Part shown: in pieces, positions 20,441 through 29,874 of the stretch | Layout: every line of letters starts with the position of its first letter | How positions within the stretch are numbered: the stretch's first letter is position 1 | DNA from: an uncultured Verrucomicrobia subdivision 3 bacterium | GTDB lineage: Bacteria; Verrucomicrobiota; Verrucomicrobiia; Limisphaerales; UBA11358 | Length of the DNA: 64,000 nt | Direction: 5' to 3' | Assembly: GCA_903884535.1 (NCBI GenBank) | Contig: CAISEZ010000067.1 | Coordinates: 64,358-128,357 of the forward strand | Notes under the pieces: model-generated | Told to the model about the DNA's origin: nothing | Database searches by the model: none | The model's input: the letters and a program-made list of their open reading frames with translations, nothing else | Program-made: the position numbers and the translations under genes

Positions 20441-22549
20441 TCAAGGCGTGGCCAATCGATAGTATTGCTGTCCGTTGGTGGCGTTGGGATCGCTGAACAG
20501 CCATGTGCTGTTGGCACCTGCTGTATTGGTGCTCACCGGCCACCACGACATACCTAGATTTGTAGTCGTCAGCACAACATAGTTTGAATACGGGATGCCG
20601 AAGAAGTTAATGCGCATCGCCCCATTGGTATAATTGCTAGGACTGCTGGGCGGTGCCAAGATGCTGGCAAATGTCAACGGTTGCGTCAGAGTATAGTTGT
20701 TGGTCGCCGAACCGCTGACGGCAAGTCCGGAGACTTGCACTGTTTTGCCATTGCCAATGTTGCCATCCGGAATAAAATTGCCAGCGGCCCCGGCAGTGTT
20801 GAGCACGACATTCACACCGTCTAGATTGCCCCCCAAGGCCGCATTGCCCAAGTTGAGTGCAGCTGCCGTGGTGACGTCATAGACTTTGTTGTCAGCGGTA
20901 ATTCCTGAAACAGTCAACCCGGCTTTAGCCACCGCCACACTTACGTTCGTGGTCGCATTATAATAGTTCGCAGTGTCAATCGGAGTGAACGTCACACTCT
21001 GCAACGCCGTGCCTGCGCCAGGTGCCGTGCACGAAGTGGTAAAATTAAACTCGCCTGCGACCGAACTTGCTCCACCACTCAAGCTCGAATTGGCCAGCGT
21101 CTGCCCATACGTGATTCCACTCGCCGTCGGCGCAGTTGTTATGATCGGCGTCGCTCTATTTACAGTCAGTGTGGCGTTCACATTGGTAAATCCATATAAA
21201 TTTGTCACCACCACCGAGTAGCTGCCCGCATTGGTGATGAACGCATTTGAAATAGTCAGGGACGAATTTGTCACACCCGCCAGAATGGTGTTGGTGTTGA
21301 AACGCCATTGGTAACTCAGCGGCGCTGTCCCGCCCGCCACCACGGTGAAACTGGCATTTTGCCCCGCTAGAACCGAGAGGTTCGTCGGTCCGCTTGTGAT
21401 CGTTGGTGCTGTCCCGCTTCCGTTCACTGTCATCACTGCGACCGAACTGGTCACGGAACTGAAGGAACTGGAGTTGTCATGGACTACCACGGTGTAATTT
21501 CCAGCGTTGGTGTTTGCGACGTTAGTCAGGATCAATGAAGAAGCCGTTTTACCGGCCAGATTGGTGCCGTTGAATTGCCACTGATAGCTTAAGGCGCCGT
21601 TTCCGCTCGCGGCCACCTTGAATCCTGCATTCTGACCGGACGTCACGTTGGTGCTGGCTGGCTGGTTGGTGATGGCAGGCGCGTGATACCGCGTCAACGA
21701 ATAAAAGGCAACCTTGGCCCCATCGGTAGAGCAATTGCAGGTGTTATCAGTTTGATTATAGTCTCCGGCCTTGAAGTAGACAGTGTTACCCGAAGTTGAA
21801 TCCCAGTTCGTGGCAATATGGCCTTGGTAATTGGTGCCGCTAAAAAGATTCCAGGAATTGGTGACGTTATTGATGATGATTGTCAATAGCCCGTTCACAA
21901 CCGAAATTGTGTAATTTATGGGCTTACCCAGTGCGACACCGGAACCTAAGATAAAGGGCACGCTAAAACTGCTGGATAGATCCCCATCCAGATTGATATT
22001 GGCGTAAATTTTTTGCGAGGCGAGGTCGAACATGATCATCTGTTCATTATTCGCGCCAGCACTGCCATTGATAAGATTACTTGGCTCATGAATCTGCCCG
22101 ATACAGACCTTCTGGGTATCGGCAGGGACGTTCGACACCACGCAAGTGGCCGCCAGGATATGGGTGCCATATAAGGTCCAGTTAGTGGAGGTATCGCCGG
22201 GCACCAACTCTTCACGTAATTCGCTGCGCGGATGTGTCGAACCACTGGTGGTCGCACCATTATCCGGCACCCAGTATGTCATGGCCCCATCCGCTGCCGT
22301 AAAAAAATAGGCATTCGTAAACCCCGCCACGAGCTGGGCGGAAGAGGCTGAATCCACACTGCCCCCCGTTCCGGTCAACACCCCACCGGAAGTTGGCAGT
22401 TGCAGATACCAGTGGCTCAAATCAAAATTTCCGCCCGGCGGCACACTCGGATTGAGTGCCCAACTGGCATCGGTTACTCCAAGACATAGGCAAAATAATA
22501 ACAGCCGGCGGATCATTTCGCTCGCGAAGTAAGATTGAGTCAAACTCAT
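20441..22549 (-). CDS. PL7 alginate lyase with Ig-like, MBG/YDG and YYRLATP tail domains
   Basis: PL7 motifs HPRSELREEL, CIGQIHEPS and VYFKAGDYNQTDN; two Ig-like repeats (SYQWQFNGTNLAGKTASSL); YDG ITADNKVYDVTT; tail NYVVLTTTNLGMSWWPV...QQYYRLATP. Confidence 0.9.
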   Translation of the reverse strand: MSLTQSYFASEMIRRLLLFCLCLGVTDASWALNPSVPPGGNFDLSHWYLQLPTSGGVLTGTGGSVDSASSAQLVAGFTNAYFFTAADGAMTYWVPDNGATTSGSTHPRSELREELVPGDTSTNWTLYGTHILAATCVVSNVPADTQKVCIGQIHEPSNLINGSAGANNEQMIMFDLASQKIYANINLDGDLSSSFSVPFILGSGVALGKPINYTISVVNGLLTIIINNVTNSWNLFSGTNYQGHIATNWDSTSGNTVYFKAGDYNQTDNTCNCSTDGAKVAFYSLTRYHAPAITNQPASTNVTSGQNAGFKVAASGNGALSYQWQFNGTNLAGKTASSLILTNVANTNAGNYTVVVHDNSSSFSSVTSSVAVMTVNGSGTAPTITSGPTNLSVLAGQNASFTVVAGGTAPLSYQWRFNTNTILAGVTNSSLTISNAFITNAGSYSVVVTNLYGFTNVNATLTVNRATPIITTAPTASGITYGQTLANSSLSGGASSVAGEFNFTTSCTAPGAGTALQSVTFTPIDTANYYNATTNVSVAVAKAGLTVSGITADNKVYDVTTAAALNLGNAALGGNLDGVNVVLNTAGAAGNFIPDGNIGNGKTVQVSGLAVSGSATNNYTLTQPLTFASILAPPSSPSNYTNGAMRINFFGIPYSNYVVLTTTNLGMSWWPVSTNTAGANSTWLFSDPNATNGQQYYRLATP

Positions 22550-22679
22550 TACTGCTTTTTAGACAAAAGAAGGCTTGGGCCCTGTTTTAATGGTAATCGT
22601 GGTAACAATTTTTTATATGACCATAATAATTTTCACAATTTACGTTTCAAAACCGTTTTGGCTTATTTTATTGCATTTT

Positions 22680-23669
22680 TTATTGCTGCTGAAAAATGGT
22701 CTTCAATGATATTTGCATCTCAGCGACATTGTCCTTGGTGACCTTTTCCGTGGGAATATAAATCTTGCCAGCGGTCAACTGTGATTTATCGCCATGCAGA
22801 CACTTGTCCAAACATAGGATGGTCTGGCGTCCGATGGAAAACGGTTTTTGAATGATGGTGCCATAAATATCGCCGGCGGCAATTCCAGCGAGAGTGTCGT
22901 TGTCTTCATCAAAGCAAACGATTTTGACCGAGCCCACCTTGAGCACGCTGCGGACGGCCATCAGGATGGCCGGTCCGTCGTAGCTGTAGAGTCCGACCAT
23001 GCCCGCTAGGTCAGGATACTTCGTCATCGCTTCCTGGGCGTTTTTCTGGGCCACGGTGCTTTTGGTATCGTCAGCGAATGTTTCCACAATTTGGATGTTC
23101 GACCCGGCCAGTCCGTTTTGAATCCCTTGAATTCGTTCCTTGGCATTTTGCGCATTTGGATAGCCGACGAACACGGCAATTTTGCCGCCTTGAGGCAGCG
23201 CGGCCTTGATCAGTTCCGCCGCCTGCATGCCGGCGGCGACGTTGTCGGTGCCGATATAACAAACGCGCCGGCTTTTTTCGGCGTCGCTGTCCGCGCACAC
23301 CAAGAGCACGTTGGTGGGGATGGAGTTTAGAAAGTCCGTCTGGCTCTCGGCATCAATCGGGCTGATGGCAATGCCGTCCACGCCGCTCGCGAGCAGTTCC
23401 GTTAAAATTTCACGTTGCGCCGCCGCCGTATGGTCGCCGGGCGTGCGAAAATCCAAGTCCACATCGCCGAGTTGTCGCACCGCCGTGTCGCAGCCCATGC
23501 GCAGGATGGACCAATAGTCGTTGGCATTGTGGGCGACAAAGGCCAGCCGTATTTTTTTTTGCGGGGTGGCATCGTTCGTAATGCTGCCAGCCCGTTTGTT
23601 GTTGTCGCAGCCTTGGAACAGCACACTTGCTGCCATGAGGAGGCAGAGCAGAAGATTTGTTTTTTTCAT
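22680..23669 (-). CDS. Sugar-binding lipoprotein (RbsB/LacI-type periplasmic binding protein)
   Basis: Lipobox MAASVLFQGC; ILTELLASGVDGIAISPID, VCYIGTDNVAAGMQAAELIKAALPQGGKIAVFVG. Confidence 0.88.
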   Translation of the reverse strand: MKKTNLLLCLLMAASVLFQGCDNNKRAGSITNDATPQKKIRLAFVAHNANDYWSILRMGCDTAVRQLGDVDLDFRTPGDHTAAAQREILTELLASGVDGIAISPIDAESQTDFLNSIPTNVLLVCADSDAEKSRRVCYIGTDNVAAGMQAAELIKAALPQGGKIAVFVGYPNAQNAKERIQGIQNGLAGSNIQIVETFADDTKSTVAQKNAQEAMTKYPDLAGMVGLYSYDGPAILMAVRSVLKVGSVKIVCFDEDNDTLAGIAAGDIYGTIIQKPFSIGRQTILCLDKCLHGDKSQLTAGKIYIPTEKVTKDNVAEMQISLKTIFQQQ

Positions 23670-23842
23670 AAATAGTAATTTTAAAATCCGCGCAATTCTT
23701 GCCGATCATCAACTGTATTTTATTGGAAAGCGGAGATGCCGAAATGGCATCCCCGCCTCCCATAACCAACCCACCGTTTCGCTACGATTGAACCCAAACA
23801 ACCGCAGAAATTTTTATCGGAACTGCCGCCAAGTTCGCCGGC

Positions 23843-25912
23843 TTATTGCGACAGTCGGAAGAACACCGCCGGGTTCGCCGTGTTGATCGTCGCGGTCACT
23901 CCGCTGCTTGTGCCACCGGGGTAATCACCCCAGTTGTTGCTCAGGCCAACGCCCAGCGTATTGGTCTGTGACTGGAGTTTGAACGCCCCTGACCAAGTAA
24001 AGGTAAGCACATTGCCGACCTGGGCAACCCCCAATTGCGGCGAAGCAACAATCCCGCTTACCACCGAGATGCTACCGTCGGTAGCCAGATTGTTGGACCA
24101 GGCCAAACCACTGGGCAAACTGCCGATGACTGTCATCGCCGCGCCATTAGACACGGCTTGACTGAAGATCACAAACCGGTCGCCCAAGGCCAAGGCGGTC
24201 GCGCCCGGCAAATTGGTGGTGACTGTAATCGTGCCGGTTCCGGCATTGGTCAATGCCCCGGTAACCTGTGTCAGGTCATTTGATGGGGATACGGATTTAT
24301 TCACTTTAATCAGAACATTTCCGGCCAGATTGATTCCGCCGCTGGCATGGAGCGTGCCGATGGCCGTGGTCAATCCCGGGGCGAGAGTGCCATTGGTCGT
24401 GATGATAATAGGCGAGGTAATGGTGCCCGTGCCACCCAGAATGGAGTCTGAATTAACCGAGAAGCCACCAATTTGTCCATTTACCATGAGCGTCCCGCCG
24501 CCGGAATTTGTCGTTCCGCCGGTGTAGGTATTGACATTGTTAAGAGTAAGCACGCCGTGACCGTGTTTTTCAAGACCCCCATTGAAAGCGCTGGTAATTA
24601 CTCCGTTCGTGTTTTCCAGAACCGCATTAATGGTTACCGCACCGCCTGTGCTGACCGTTACGTTGAGATTACGGTCTTTGTTGCCGCTGGCACCAATGAT
24701 ATCAAAAGTTGAACCGTTGATAATCACGGTCGTGTTTGTTTCCGCCTGAATTTGCTTGGTGGCAGTTCCGGTCTGGTAGCCGCCATTGGTGAAGGTCAGC
24801 GTGGACGGCCCGGAGCCGGCATTGGTGACAATAATTATGCCACTGAGCTGCAACTGGTTCATGGTATAGTTGTCGGGCGTAGCCAGAGCCAGAGTGCTGT
24901 TTAGACTAGTGGTGGATCCTTGGGCTAGACTGGAACTACCCGAAAGCGCCTGATGTCCGAACACCTCCAACATCGCGCTTGGACCTGTCACTGTAGTGAC
25001 CCCCGAATAGGTGTTTGTTCCATGGAGTGTAGCCAAACCGCTATTCACTGTCAGAATTGCCGTCCCCTGAATGGTTCCTGTGCTGTTTTCATTGAAAAGC
25101 GAATTAGCCGAAGCCACTACCACCCCGTTGCCGGCTCCGTTGCTGATGACCCCATTGAGCATAAACGTGGAGTCGTTGGTGATCGTGAGGGAGGATTTAA
25201 AGCTAATCAGATTGTTCAGTAGGTTGCTCGGCGCATACGGATTTCCGCCATAATTAAAGGTGCCGCCCCCGGTAAGGGTAATCGTTTTACTGGAGGAACT
25301 AGCCTGAATAAGCGCGTTAATGGTCAGCGTTGAGCCGCTTTGAATGTTGAAATTCTGTCCATTGGTGCAATAAAGCCCCACGGTCAATGGATTGCCTTGA
25401 ACCGAATTGGTGGCATTATTCAAATTAGTTTCCAGAATCGTGAGCGACGAATTGTTGGCCAGATAAATGGCATCGTTCGTCACCCCCGAAACCGAATTAC
25501 TGAAAGACGTCCCAGCGGCAGCCGAGCTGACGGCGTCGCCCACCCGCAACACCGGAGACCCGGAGCTGTAATTTGTGGTGTTGGCCACATAGGTATAGGA
25601 CTGGCCATTCGTTATATTGATTGATTGCGCGTAGACATTGCCGGAAGCCTGATAAATTTGGTTGCTGGAGGTCGCAATCAACAAATCTTGAAACGAGCCG
25701 GCATTGGCGGAGGCCGCTGGAGCCGTCCCCAAAGACCAATAGCTACCGCTCATGGTCGCGCCGTTGGTGAGGATGTTCAACGCGGCCGCGGCCGGCAGCG
25801 AGCACAGCAGCAACAGGCCAAGCGAATGCCACAGCGCGCTGCGGCGGATTGAACAATGCGCGACGTTTCCAAACAACGTCGGCTGGATGCGGACAAACCA
25901 AACAGATTTCAT
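23843..25912 (-). CDS. PATR-type secreted protein
   Basis: GHGVLTLNNVNTYTGGTTNSGGGTLMVNGQ; C-terminal LGVAQVGNVLTFTWSGAFKLQSQTN...DYPGGTSSGVTATINTANPAVFFRLSQ. Confidence 0.85.
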   Translation of the reverse strand: MKSVWFVRIQPTLFGNVAHCSIRRSALWHSLGLLLLCSLPAAAALNILTNGATMSGSYWSLGTAPAASANAGSFQDLLIATSSNQIYQASGNVYAQSINITNGQSYTYVANTTNYSSGSPVLRVGDAVSSAAAGTSFSNSVSGVTNDAIYLANNSSLTILETNLNNATNSVQGNPLTVGLYCTNGQNFNIQSGSTLTINALIQASSSSKTITLTGGGTFNYGGNPYAPSNLLNNLISFKSSLTITNDSTFMLNGVISNGAGNGVVVASANSLFNENSTGTIQGTAILTVNSGLATLHGTNTYSGVTTVTGPSAMLEVFGHQALSGSSSLAQGSTTSLNSTLALATPDNYTMNQLQLSGIIIVTNAGSGPSTLTFTNGGYQTGTATKQIQAETNTTVIINGSTFDIIGASGNKDRNLNVTVSTGGAVTINAVLENTNGVITSAFNGGLEKHGHGVLTLNNVNTYTGGTTNSGGGTLMVNGQIGGFSVNSDSILGGTGTITSPIIITTNGTLAPGLTTAIGTLHASGGINLAGNVLIKVNKSVSPSNDLTQVTGALTNAGTGTITVTTNLPGATALALGDRFVIFSQAVSNGAAMTVIGSLPSGLAWSNNLATDGSISVVSGIVASPQLGVAQVGNVLTFTWSGAFKLQSQTNTLGVGLSNNWGDYPGGTSSGVTATINTANPAVFFRLSQ

Positions 25913-26024
25913 AAGTTAATGAAGCAATGACGTGTTTCAATCTATACCTCAACCAATTCAAAAGCTAATTTACCCTGAATTTTTGAGAACATTGCAAATA
26001 ACTTAACCGATTGATCATTGCGCG

Positions 26025-26049
26025 TCTTGTCGGATGAAACGAGGACAAG
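26025..26049. promoter_or_regulatory. Candidate operator, copy B: GTCTTGTCGGATGAAACGAGGACAA
   Basis: 24/25 match to 9364..9388; CTTGTC-N12-GACAAG inverted half-sites (26027..26050). Confidence 0.6.
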
Positions 26050-26138
26050 CTCGTCGAAAGAGCGTGGCGGGAAACGCCGCATGCCACAACCGAGGCGATA
26101 AAGGTCATCGCGCAAGCACAGCCGAAATAATTTTCAAC

Positions 26139-26186
26139 CGCTAATCTTCGCTTACCATTGCTCATTTTTAGGAGCGAAGATTAGCG
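26139..26186 (-). terminator. Hairpin downstream of 26206..28536
   Basis: Perfect 14-bp inverted repeat CGCTAATCTTCGCT (26139..26152) / AGCGAAGATTAGCG (26173..26186). Confidence 0.5.
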
Positions 26187-26205
26187 CGGATTAGCGGTTT
26201 GATTT

Positions 26206-28536
26206 TTAATTCCCCACCGTCACCTGCAACGGCTGGTCGCGGCGCTCGGCGAAGCGTTTCACGTAATTTTCCCACTGGACGTGGTTCGTGAAATCCCCGC
26301 TGCGATCCCAACTTGCGCCAAAATAGTAACTGAACGGCTGGTCCACTTCCATCTGCGTCACCGCGAGTTGAGTCCGAATCGGCGGATAACCTTCGTGCGT
26401 CGGCTGCGGCACGTTCGCGCGCTTCACGCTGTCGGGCATGGCCGGATTGTCGTTGGTGAATTCCTTCACGGAATTTTTCGGCAGCAAAATCGCCACCGCC
26501 GTGGTGCCCTTGGGCTGATCTTCCGGCTGCCAATAAGTCATCCAACCTTCGGTTAAATCACGTGCCAGAAATTCCTCGCGGTTCGTCGGACACGCCCGCT
26601 CGGCCAGACCGATGCCGATCGGCAACGTGGTTTTGTCCTCGCTGGAAATCGTGCTGCTCACCTTCGTCATCCACGAGCCGGCGTCAATGCTGAAGCGTTT
26701 CACCTCGGAAACTTTGCGGCCGTTGCCCGCGTCCCATGCGTCGTAGGTCAGTTCAAATTCCGAGCGGATTGGGCCGGTGGTGATGAGCTTCCAGTTGCGC
26801 CAGTTGCTCGACACAAAAAGTTTTTTGCCGTCCCAGATGCCGAGACCGCCGCAGCCGCGGCTCTTGCCGACGCGATAATCGTCCATGAACGCGCCGTTGT
26901 CCTCGTGGTAATGTTTCGTGGCATACATCGTGTCCACGATGAGGCCGCGATCTTTTTTGATCCACACGTCCGCGCCGCTGCTGACGGTGCCCTCGGCCTT
27001 GATGAGCGCCTGGCCGTAGATGCGGTGCGCGATGCGGTCGCTCTCCCACGCAAAATCGTCGTAGCGTTCGGGAACGTAACGGGCAAAGGTTTTTACAATC
27101 GGCGGCGGAACGGCGGGCAATGCGCTTGCGTCTAAAATGTAAAATGTTTTTGTTTCGTGCGGCGCGAAGTCGGCTTGGAAAAGTAATTTGTCGGGTGCAG
27201 AATTTGATCCCATGGAATAAACCTGTGAATCAAAAATGCGTGAGGAAAGTCCGTCCATGACGGCAATTTGTCGCCAAACTCCTGGAAAAGTTTCAACGGT
27301 TTCACAGTCGCGTCTAAAATTTGCTGGATTGGTGATTGAAACTGCCCAGCGTTTGCTAATCCCATGCGAGCCTGGCTTTGTCTTTGTTTCTTCCAAAACC
27401 GCCATCCGATAAATCTCACTTCCCGCGAGCAGAAATGCGCCGACGCCATAAACTTCCGTGGAATCCTCCGCAAATTTCTTCGGGTCTGCGCCAACGGGTT
27501 GGACGTGCGTCAGTTTGCCGTCGGCATCAATGCAACTAACAAGCGCCGCCCACGCCTTACGCACGGCCGGTTCAAACGTCGCGCGGTCGAGCAATCCTTG
27601 ATTCACGCCCCACGCCAGCGCGCAGGTGTAAAAACCGGAGCCGCTGGTTTCCTTAAGCGGATAACTTTCCGGGTCGAGCAAACTCGCGCGCCAGAGTCCG
27701 TCCGGCTGCTGGCACGTCAAAATTTTCGCCGCCATGTCCTTGAACAATTGCTCAAAGCGCGGCCGGTCGGGATGATTCATCGGCAGATATTGCAGCGTGC
27801 GCACCAGCCCGGCCATCACCCAGCCATTGCCGCGGCCCCAGAAAACTTTTTTGCCGTTCGCCTCGGTCTTTTTGAAATAAGTGCTGTCGCGGAAAAACAG
27901 GTGTTCGTCCTTGTCGTAAAGATAATCCGTCGTGCGCCACCAGTTGGTCACCGCAAAATTCAAATACTTCTCGTCGCCGGTCGCCGCGTAAAGCCGCACC
28001 CACGTCGGCGGTGCCATGAACAACGAATCCGCCCACGACCAGTTTTCGCGCGCCTTGGTCTGCGGTTTCGTGAATTCCAGACTCTGCACTTCGGACGGTT
28101 GCGCGAGGATCGCATCGAAGGTTTTGCAGAGCGGCGCAATCATCTTCGGCTCGCGATAAAGCAAATAAAGTTCCGCGTAGGTCTGGCTGACGCAATGGTC
28201 GTCCGCGTCGTAAAGGCGTTTGCCCAGCTGCCAGTCATTCGTCTCGCCCATGGCGCGCATCGCGTCACGGTATTTGGCGTCGCCGGAAATGCCCGCCAGC
28301 GCCATCATGCCCGCCTCGCCCGCCGCCTGAATCCAGCCGGTCGTCGCGTTAGTCGCGGGATTGGCCAGTTGCCTATCGGCCACGCGCTGCATGGCGGTGA
28401 GCACGGGCAGCGGTTTGATGTCCGGCGAAAGGCTGGTCGTGATCGTCGCCGGCAGGCTTTGGGCCGGTGATTGGAAATTGGTCGAAAGTAAAATGGCCCC
28501 GATACAGCCGGCGAAGCGCACAAATAGATTTTTCAT
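26206..28536 (-). CDS. GH88/GH105-type unsaturated glucuronyl hydrolase fused to a DUF4861-like C-terminal domain
   Basis: N-terminal hydrolase-like WGRGNGWVMAGLVRTLQYLP, ETSGSGFYTCALAWGVNQGLL; C-terminal half RYVPERYDDFAWESDRIAHRIYG, typical of DUF4861. Confidence 0.8.
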   Translation of the reverse strand: MKNLFVRFAGCIGAILLSTNFQSPAQSLPATITTSLSPDIKPLPVLTAMQRVADRQLANPATNATTGWIQAAGEAGMMALAGISGDAKYRDAMRAMGETNDWQLGKRLYDADDHCVSQTYAELYLLYREPKMIAPLCKTFDAILAQPSEVQSLEFTKPQTKARENWSWADSLFMAPPTWVRLYAATGDEKYLNFAVTNWWRTTDYLYDKDEHLFFRDSTYFKKTEANGKKVFWGRGNGWVMAGLVRTLQYLPMNHPDRPRFEQLFKDMAAKILTCQQPDGLWRASLLDPESYPLKETSGSGFYTCALAWGVNQGLLDRATFEPAVRKAWAALVSCIDADGKLTHVQPVGADPKKFAEDSTEVYGVGAFLLAGSEIYRMAVLEETKTKPGSHGISKRWAVSITNPANFRRDCETVETFPGVWRQIAVMDGLSSRIFDSQVYSMGSNSAPDKLLFQADFAPHETKTFYILDASALPAVPPPIVKTFARYVPERYDDFAWESDRIAHRIYGQALIKAEGTVSSGADVWIKKDRGLIVDTMYATKHYHEDNGAFMDDYRVGKSRGCGGLGIWDGKKLFVSSNWRNWKLITTGPIRSEFELTYDAWDAGNGRKVSEVKRFSIDAGSWMTKVSSTISSEDKTTLPIGIGLAERACPTNREEFLARDLTEGWMTYWQPEDQPKGTTAVAILLPKNSVKEFTNDNPAMPDSVKRANVPQPTHEGYPPIRTQLAVTQMEVDQPFSYYFGASWDRSGDFTNHVQWENYVKRFAERRDQPLQVTVGN

Positions 28537-28592
28537 ATGGAATGGCTAATCAGATAGCAGACGGGATTTTAGATGTCGAAAAGATAAAAAGG

Positions 28593-29855
28593 TTACTGGA
28601 TCTTTGCCAGTTGCTGCATTTCAATCCCGGCAAGGATGAACGGCCCGATGCCTTTCAAATCATTTTTTACCACCGGCTCGCCGCAGTAATAAGCAAAACT
28701 GCCGTCCCGCATTTTGCCGCTGCTGGGCGAACCGCCGAGGCCGGCAACGGAACAGCATTGCGTCAGCGACCAGCGATTTTCGCCGTCGGACTGGATGAGA
28801 TTTTGGATGATGCCCGCGTAGCCTTTCTCAATTGCCGGAATATATTCACGCGATAGATAGCCATGATTCACTCCTTTCGCCAGCGCATAAACAAACATCG
28901 CGGACGCCGTCGCCTCCAGATAATTTCCTTTGCGGTCGCCTTGATCCAGCACCTGCCACCAGAGGCCAGTTTTCGGATCTTGAAATTTCAAAACGCCCGC
29001 CGAAAGTTTTTGCAGCATGGCAATGATCTGCAGCCGCGCGGGATGATTCGTCGGGAAATAATCCAGCACGTCCACTAGCGCCATCGCATACCAGCCTTCG
29101 GCGCGACCCCAAAAATTGGACGAGCAGCCGGTCGCGGGATTCGCCCACGGCTGGATTTTCGCCGCGTCCCAGCCGTGATAATTCAAACCCGTTTTCGCAT
29201 CGTAAGTGTGTTCGTCAATCAGCCGGAGTTGTTTAGCGACGTCGTCATAAACTGGCTGTGGCCGGTGCATATACCGCGCCATCGCCGCATAAAACGGCGC
29301 ACCCATGTAAATGCCATCGAGCCACATTTGATTTGTGTATCGCTGCTTGTGCCAAAAGCCGCCGTCCGGCGTGCGCGGCTGAGCCTGGAGCTGTTCCATC
29401 AATTTGGTGCAGGCGAAAAATAATTTAGGATTGTCTGGGTTGGTGATCGTGAGCCACAACGCAAGTGCGGTCTTGCCGGGATTCAGCGCGTCGAGCTGAA
29501 ATTCTTCCAGCTTGTAACCTTGAATTGACCCGTCGGCGGAAATGAGCGAACCGACCTTATCCTCCGAAAATTTGACGAACCGCGGGTCGTTCGTCTGCTC
29601 ATTCAATTTCAAAAGCGACAGCGTGAACAGGCCGACGGTGTAATCCCACTTGGCGGAATTGGTTTGCCGCGCGATTTGTGAATTCGCCAGGCGGACCGAC
29701 CATTCGAGCGGGGTAGCGCCGGCAAATTTTTTCGGCGCGGCTAGGCCGGCGCAGGAAAACGACAGCCACAACAAAGTAAGAAGGATGAATATTGAATCAT
29801 GAAACAAAAATCCGAAACGCCGTGGCGACTTTTTTTTCCTGCCTTCATCATTCAT
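28593..29855 (-). CDS. GH88/GH105 family unsaturated rhamnogalacturonyl hydrolase (YteR/RhiN-like)
   Basis: WLDGIYMGAPFYAAMARYM, FWGRAEGWYAMALVDVLDYFP, WWQVLDQGDRKGNYLEATASAMFVYALAKGVNHGYL. Confidence 0.88.
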   Translation of the reverse strand: MNDEGRKKKSPRRFGFLFHDSIFILLTLLWLSFSCAGLAAPKKFAGATPLEWSVRLANSQIARQTNSAKWDYTVGLFTLSLLKLNEQTNDPRFVKFSEDKVGSLISADGSIQGYKLEEFQLDALNPGKTALALWLTITNPDNPKLFFACTKLMEQLQAQPRTPDGGFWHKQRYTNQMWLDGIYMGAPFYAAMARYMHRPQPVYDDVAKQLRLIDEHTYDAKTGLNYHGWDAAKIQPWANPATGCSSNFWGRAEGWYAMALVDVLDYFPTNHPARLQIIAMLQKLSAGVLKFQDPKTGLWWQVLDQGDRKGNYLEATASAMFVYALAKGVNHGYLSREYIPAIEKGYAGIIQNLIQSDGENRWSLTQCCSVAGLGGSPSSGKMRDGSFAYYCGEPVVKNDLKGIGPFILAGIEMQQLAKIQ

Positions 29856-29874
29856 AATTCATCATTCTGCATTT

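Noticed and set aside
27364-28470. 368-aa plus-strand ORF
   Set aside because: Antisense to the GH105-DUF4861 gene, no recognisable domain.
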